From Acipenser ruthenus (lineage: Eukaryota > Chordata > Actinopteri > Acipenseriformes > Acipenseridae): DNA of 64,000 bases. A program made the translations under genes and the position numbers. The notes beneath the pieces were generated by a model that was given only the letters and a program-made list of their open reading frames with translations, had not been told where the DNA came from and ran no database searches. The stretch is from assembly GCF_902713425.1 (NCBI RefSeq), contig NC_081198.1:20939188-21003187 (forward strand). The letters are read 5' to 3'. Positions 62,818 to 64,000 of the stretch are shown here, piece by piece (within the stretch, counting starts at the first letter, position 1; each line of letters begins with the position of its first letter).

Positions 62818-63720
62818 CTATGATTGGGAGGTCGGGACACTCTTCCTACTCTTAGCTCTACGCTTGCTTCGAGGGGGCTTGGGCTTATTTGCAACTCCCA
62901 TCACCCCTGAGAAGGTACTCACTGCTGCCTCGTCCAAGAAGGCACCGTCTTTATATGCACAGTACGTGGAGTTGTTGGGGCTATTCAACTCCCCACAAGG
63001 TAAGTCTGGTGGAACTTGCTCAGGGCCCCTCGGAACGTGTGGGTCAGCTTTGTCCTGGGGGGGGTTATGACAGACAGCATTCTTTGGCTGTTACCGTCTG
63101 TTGAGTTGGAGCTGTTAGCAGACTTCTGGCTTACCGCGTCCAGGGGTATTCCCATGTCCTCCAGTGCTGTATCTAGGAGGACCTCTAGGGGGCCCCTGGT
63201 TTTGCCCATACAAGGGAGGGGGTCAAGGATGCTTTGAAGGGAGGCCCTTCGCTTGAAGAGGGTCATTGCTACCGAGGTACTGCTGGTCAGGGAAGGTGTT
63301 GACCCCGACCTCTCCCTCGGTGCATTAGTGAACACCTCTTCTGCGAGGTGTGCTAGGGTTTGTGCCAACGACTGGGAAGGCTGGCTGGGGATGCCCTGGC
63401 TGGCTGCTACCTGCCCACTAGGCGGCAGTGTAGCCGTCCCACTCGCCTCCGTCTCTGCCTGCGAGGGCAAGACTGGGGACTTTGTGTGGACATTAGCTGG
63501 TTTTGGATCTATGGGGGCCACCTGCAACTTGCTGTCTTTGATCCTGATCTCCTTTCTTTCCCCCCCCTCGTCTCTACCCTTTCTTTTCCCCACCCTCTGC
63601 TGGTTCTTCACTCCCTTCCCCTCCTTCTCACTCTCACTTTCACTGTCGCTTTCGCTTTCCTCCCCCACGGACTCAATCCTTATGGCGTCATAACGAGAGC
63701 CGAGGGGGAGTGCTGGCGCT
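62818..63720 (-). pseudogene. ORF1 C-terminal fragment of copy J
   Basis: About the last 300 residues, without the knuckles. The 3' C-run is 8 (early end at 62985). Two Lys-to-Glu changes alter the basic segment (GGERKEIRIKD for GGKRKKIRIKD), as in copy I, and may weaken the presumed nuclear signal. Confidence 0.87.
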
Positions 63721-64000
63721 TGTCACGGCTGACCCCGAACCAGTTATTATGTGTAGTAAGAAATTGGATTCCTTTGCATGGAGAATTTCAGTGGCTAGAG
63801 TTCACGGCTCCTCGATTGATTCAGATTCAGTTGTATTAAGTCTGCCCACTAATAATGTAGAGCAAAATAGGTATTGTGGTGTTTGCAGAGCCGACCCGAG
63901 CTGAACCCAAGACAGAAGTGGAGTCCTGCTGGGAACGAGCTGAAACATTGGACATGGACTAGATGATTTAAAAATGAAATGTATTAATGAGATGATATGT
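63721..64000. other. Unassigned sequence at the right edge of the array
   Basis: 280 bp with no similarity to U2, spacer or LINE. It begins TGTCACGG, the kind of start seen in some vertebrate Gypsy-type LTRs, so it could be the edge of an element inserted into LINE J. It could equally be unique flanking DNA. Short open frames here look incidental. Confidence 0.4.

Larger units (their letters stand above)
58723..63720 (-). mobile_element. LINE copy J, cut in ORF1 by unrelated sequence
   Basis: 3' UTR 58723-59368, ORF2 59369-62812, ORF1 from 62818. LINE sequence stops at 63720, inside the ORF1 Ser/acidic region. The stop point differs from the 5' truncation of its sibling D, so it may be an array edge, a later insertion or an assembly joint. 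Confidence 0.94.

Noticed and set aside
1-63720. Utopia, the other U2-targeted LINE family, as the identity
   Set aside because: As I recall, Utopia elements use a restriction-like endonuclease; this ORF2 has an N-terminal APE-type endonuclease, which fits Keno/Tx1.
63710-63904. 64-codon plus-strand frame at the right edge
   Set aside because: It begins inside LINE J and crosses the junction; no domain or codon pattern supports it.
63721-64000. Firm call of an LTR retrotransposon
   Set aside because: Only the first bases suggest an LTR start; no second repeat, primer site or coding region is visible in 280 bp.

Overview
The window is a piece of a vertebrate U2 small nuclear RNA (snRNA) gene tandem array, most likely from a ray-finned fish, that has been heavily colonised by a U2-targeted non-LTR retrotransposon (LINE). 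Everything recognisable is on the minus strand: both the U2 genes and the LINE copies read from right to left. The organism call is an inference. U2 is almost identical to vertebrate U2, and an APE-endonuclease, Tx1-clade LINE targeted to U2 (the Keno family) is known from teleosts. The ORF1 protein also resembles the ZCCHC3-like zinc-knuckle proteins common in fish gene predictions.

The U2 repeat unit is about 0.78-0.84 kb. On the minus strand it runs: distal and proximal promoter elements, U2 (189 nt), a near-consensus 3' box, a CT-rich (TTTC/TCTC) microsatellite, then spacer. Eight complete U2 genes remain (4082-4270, 12085-12273, 12922-13110, 37075-37263, 37856-38044, 38641-38829, 46303-46491, 50607-50795). 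Seven 3' remnants and one 5' remnant mark genes broken by LINE insertion or later rearrangement.

Ten LINE copies, called A to J here, fill most of the window: A 1-3786 (runs off the left edge), B 5023-11790, C 13728-16920, D 17364-22451, E 23250-29990, F 29991-36753, G 39272-45996, H 47109-50299, I 51532-58301, J 58723-63720. A full element is about 6.76 kb: a ~0.72 kb 5' UTR, ORF1 (648 aa, three CCHC knuckles), a 5-nt gap, ORF2 (1147 aa; APE-type endonuclease, reverse transcriptase, C-terminal zinc knuckle) and a ~0.65 kb structured, A/T-rich 3' UTR ending in ...GAGTA without a poly(A) tail. Only copy F has both reading frames intact. B, D, E and J have an open full-length ORF2, but D carries a substitution in the YMDD catalytic motif.

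Copies are nearly identical and share unusual junctions. Most full-length 5' ends join the U2 spacer at one identical breakpoint, C and H share one internal truncation, and the C-D and I-J segments are siblings. The array has therefore been reshaped by unequal exchange and gene conversion as well as by retrotransposition. Copy D still shows a clean insertion: U2 nucleotides 1-62, a 5'-truncated LINE, then U2 54-189, a 9-bp target-site duplication.

At 63721 the LINE sequence of copy J stops abruptly and 280 bp of unrelated sequence follows to the window end. No ordinary protein-coding host gene was found.
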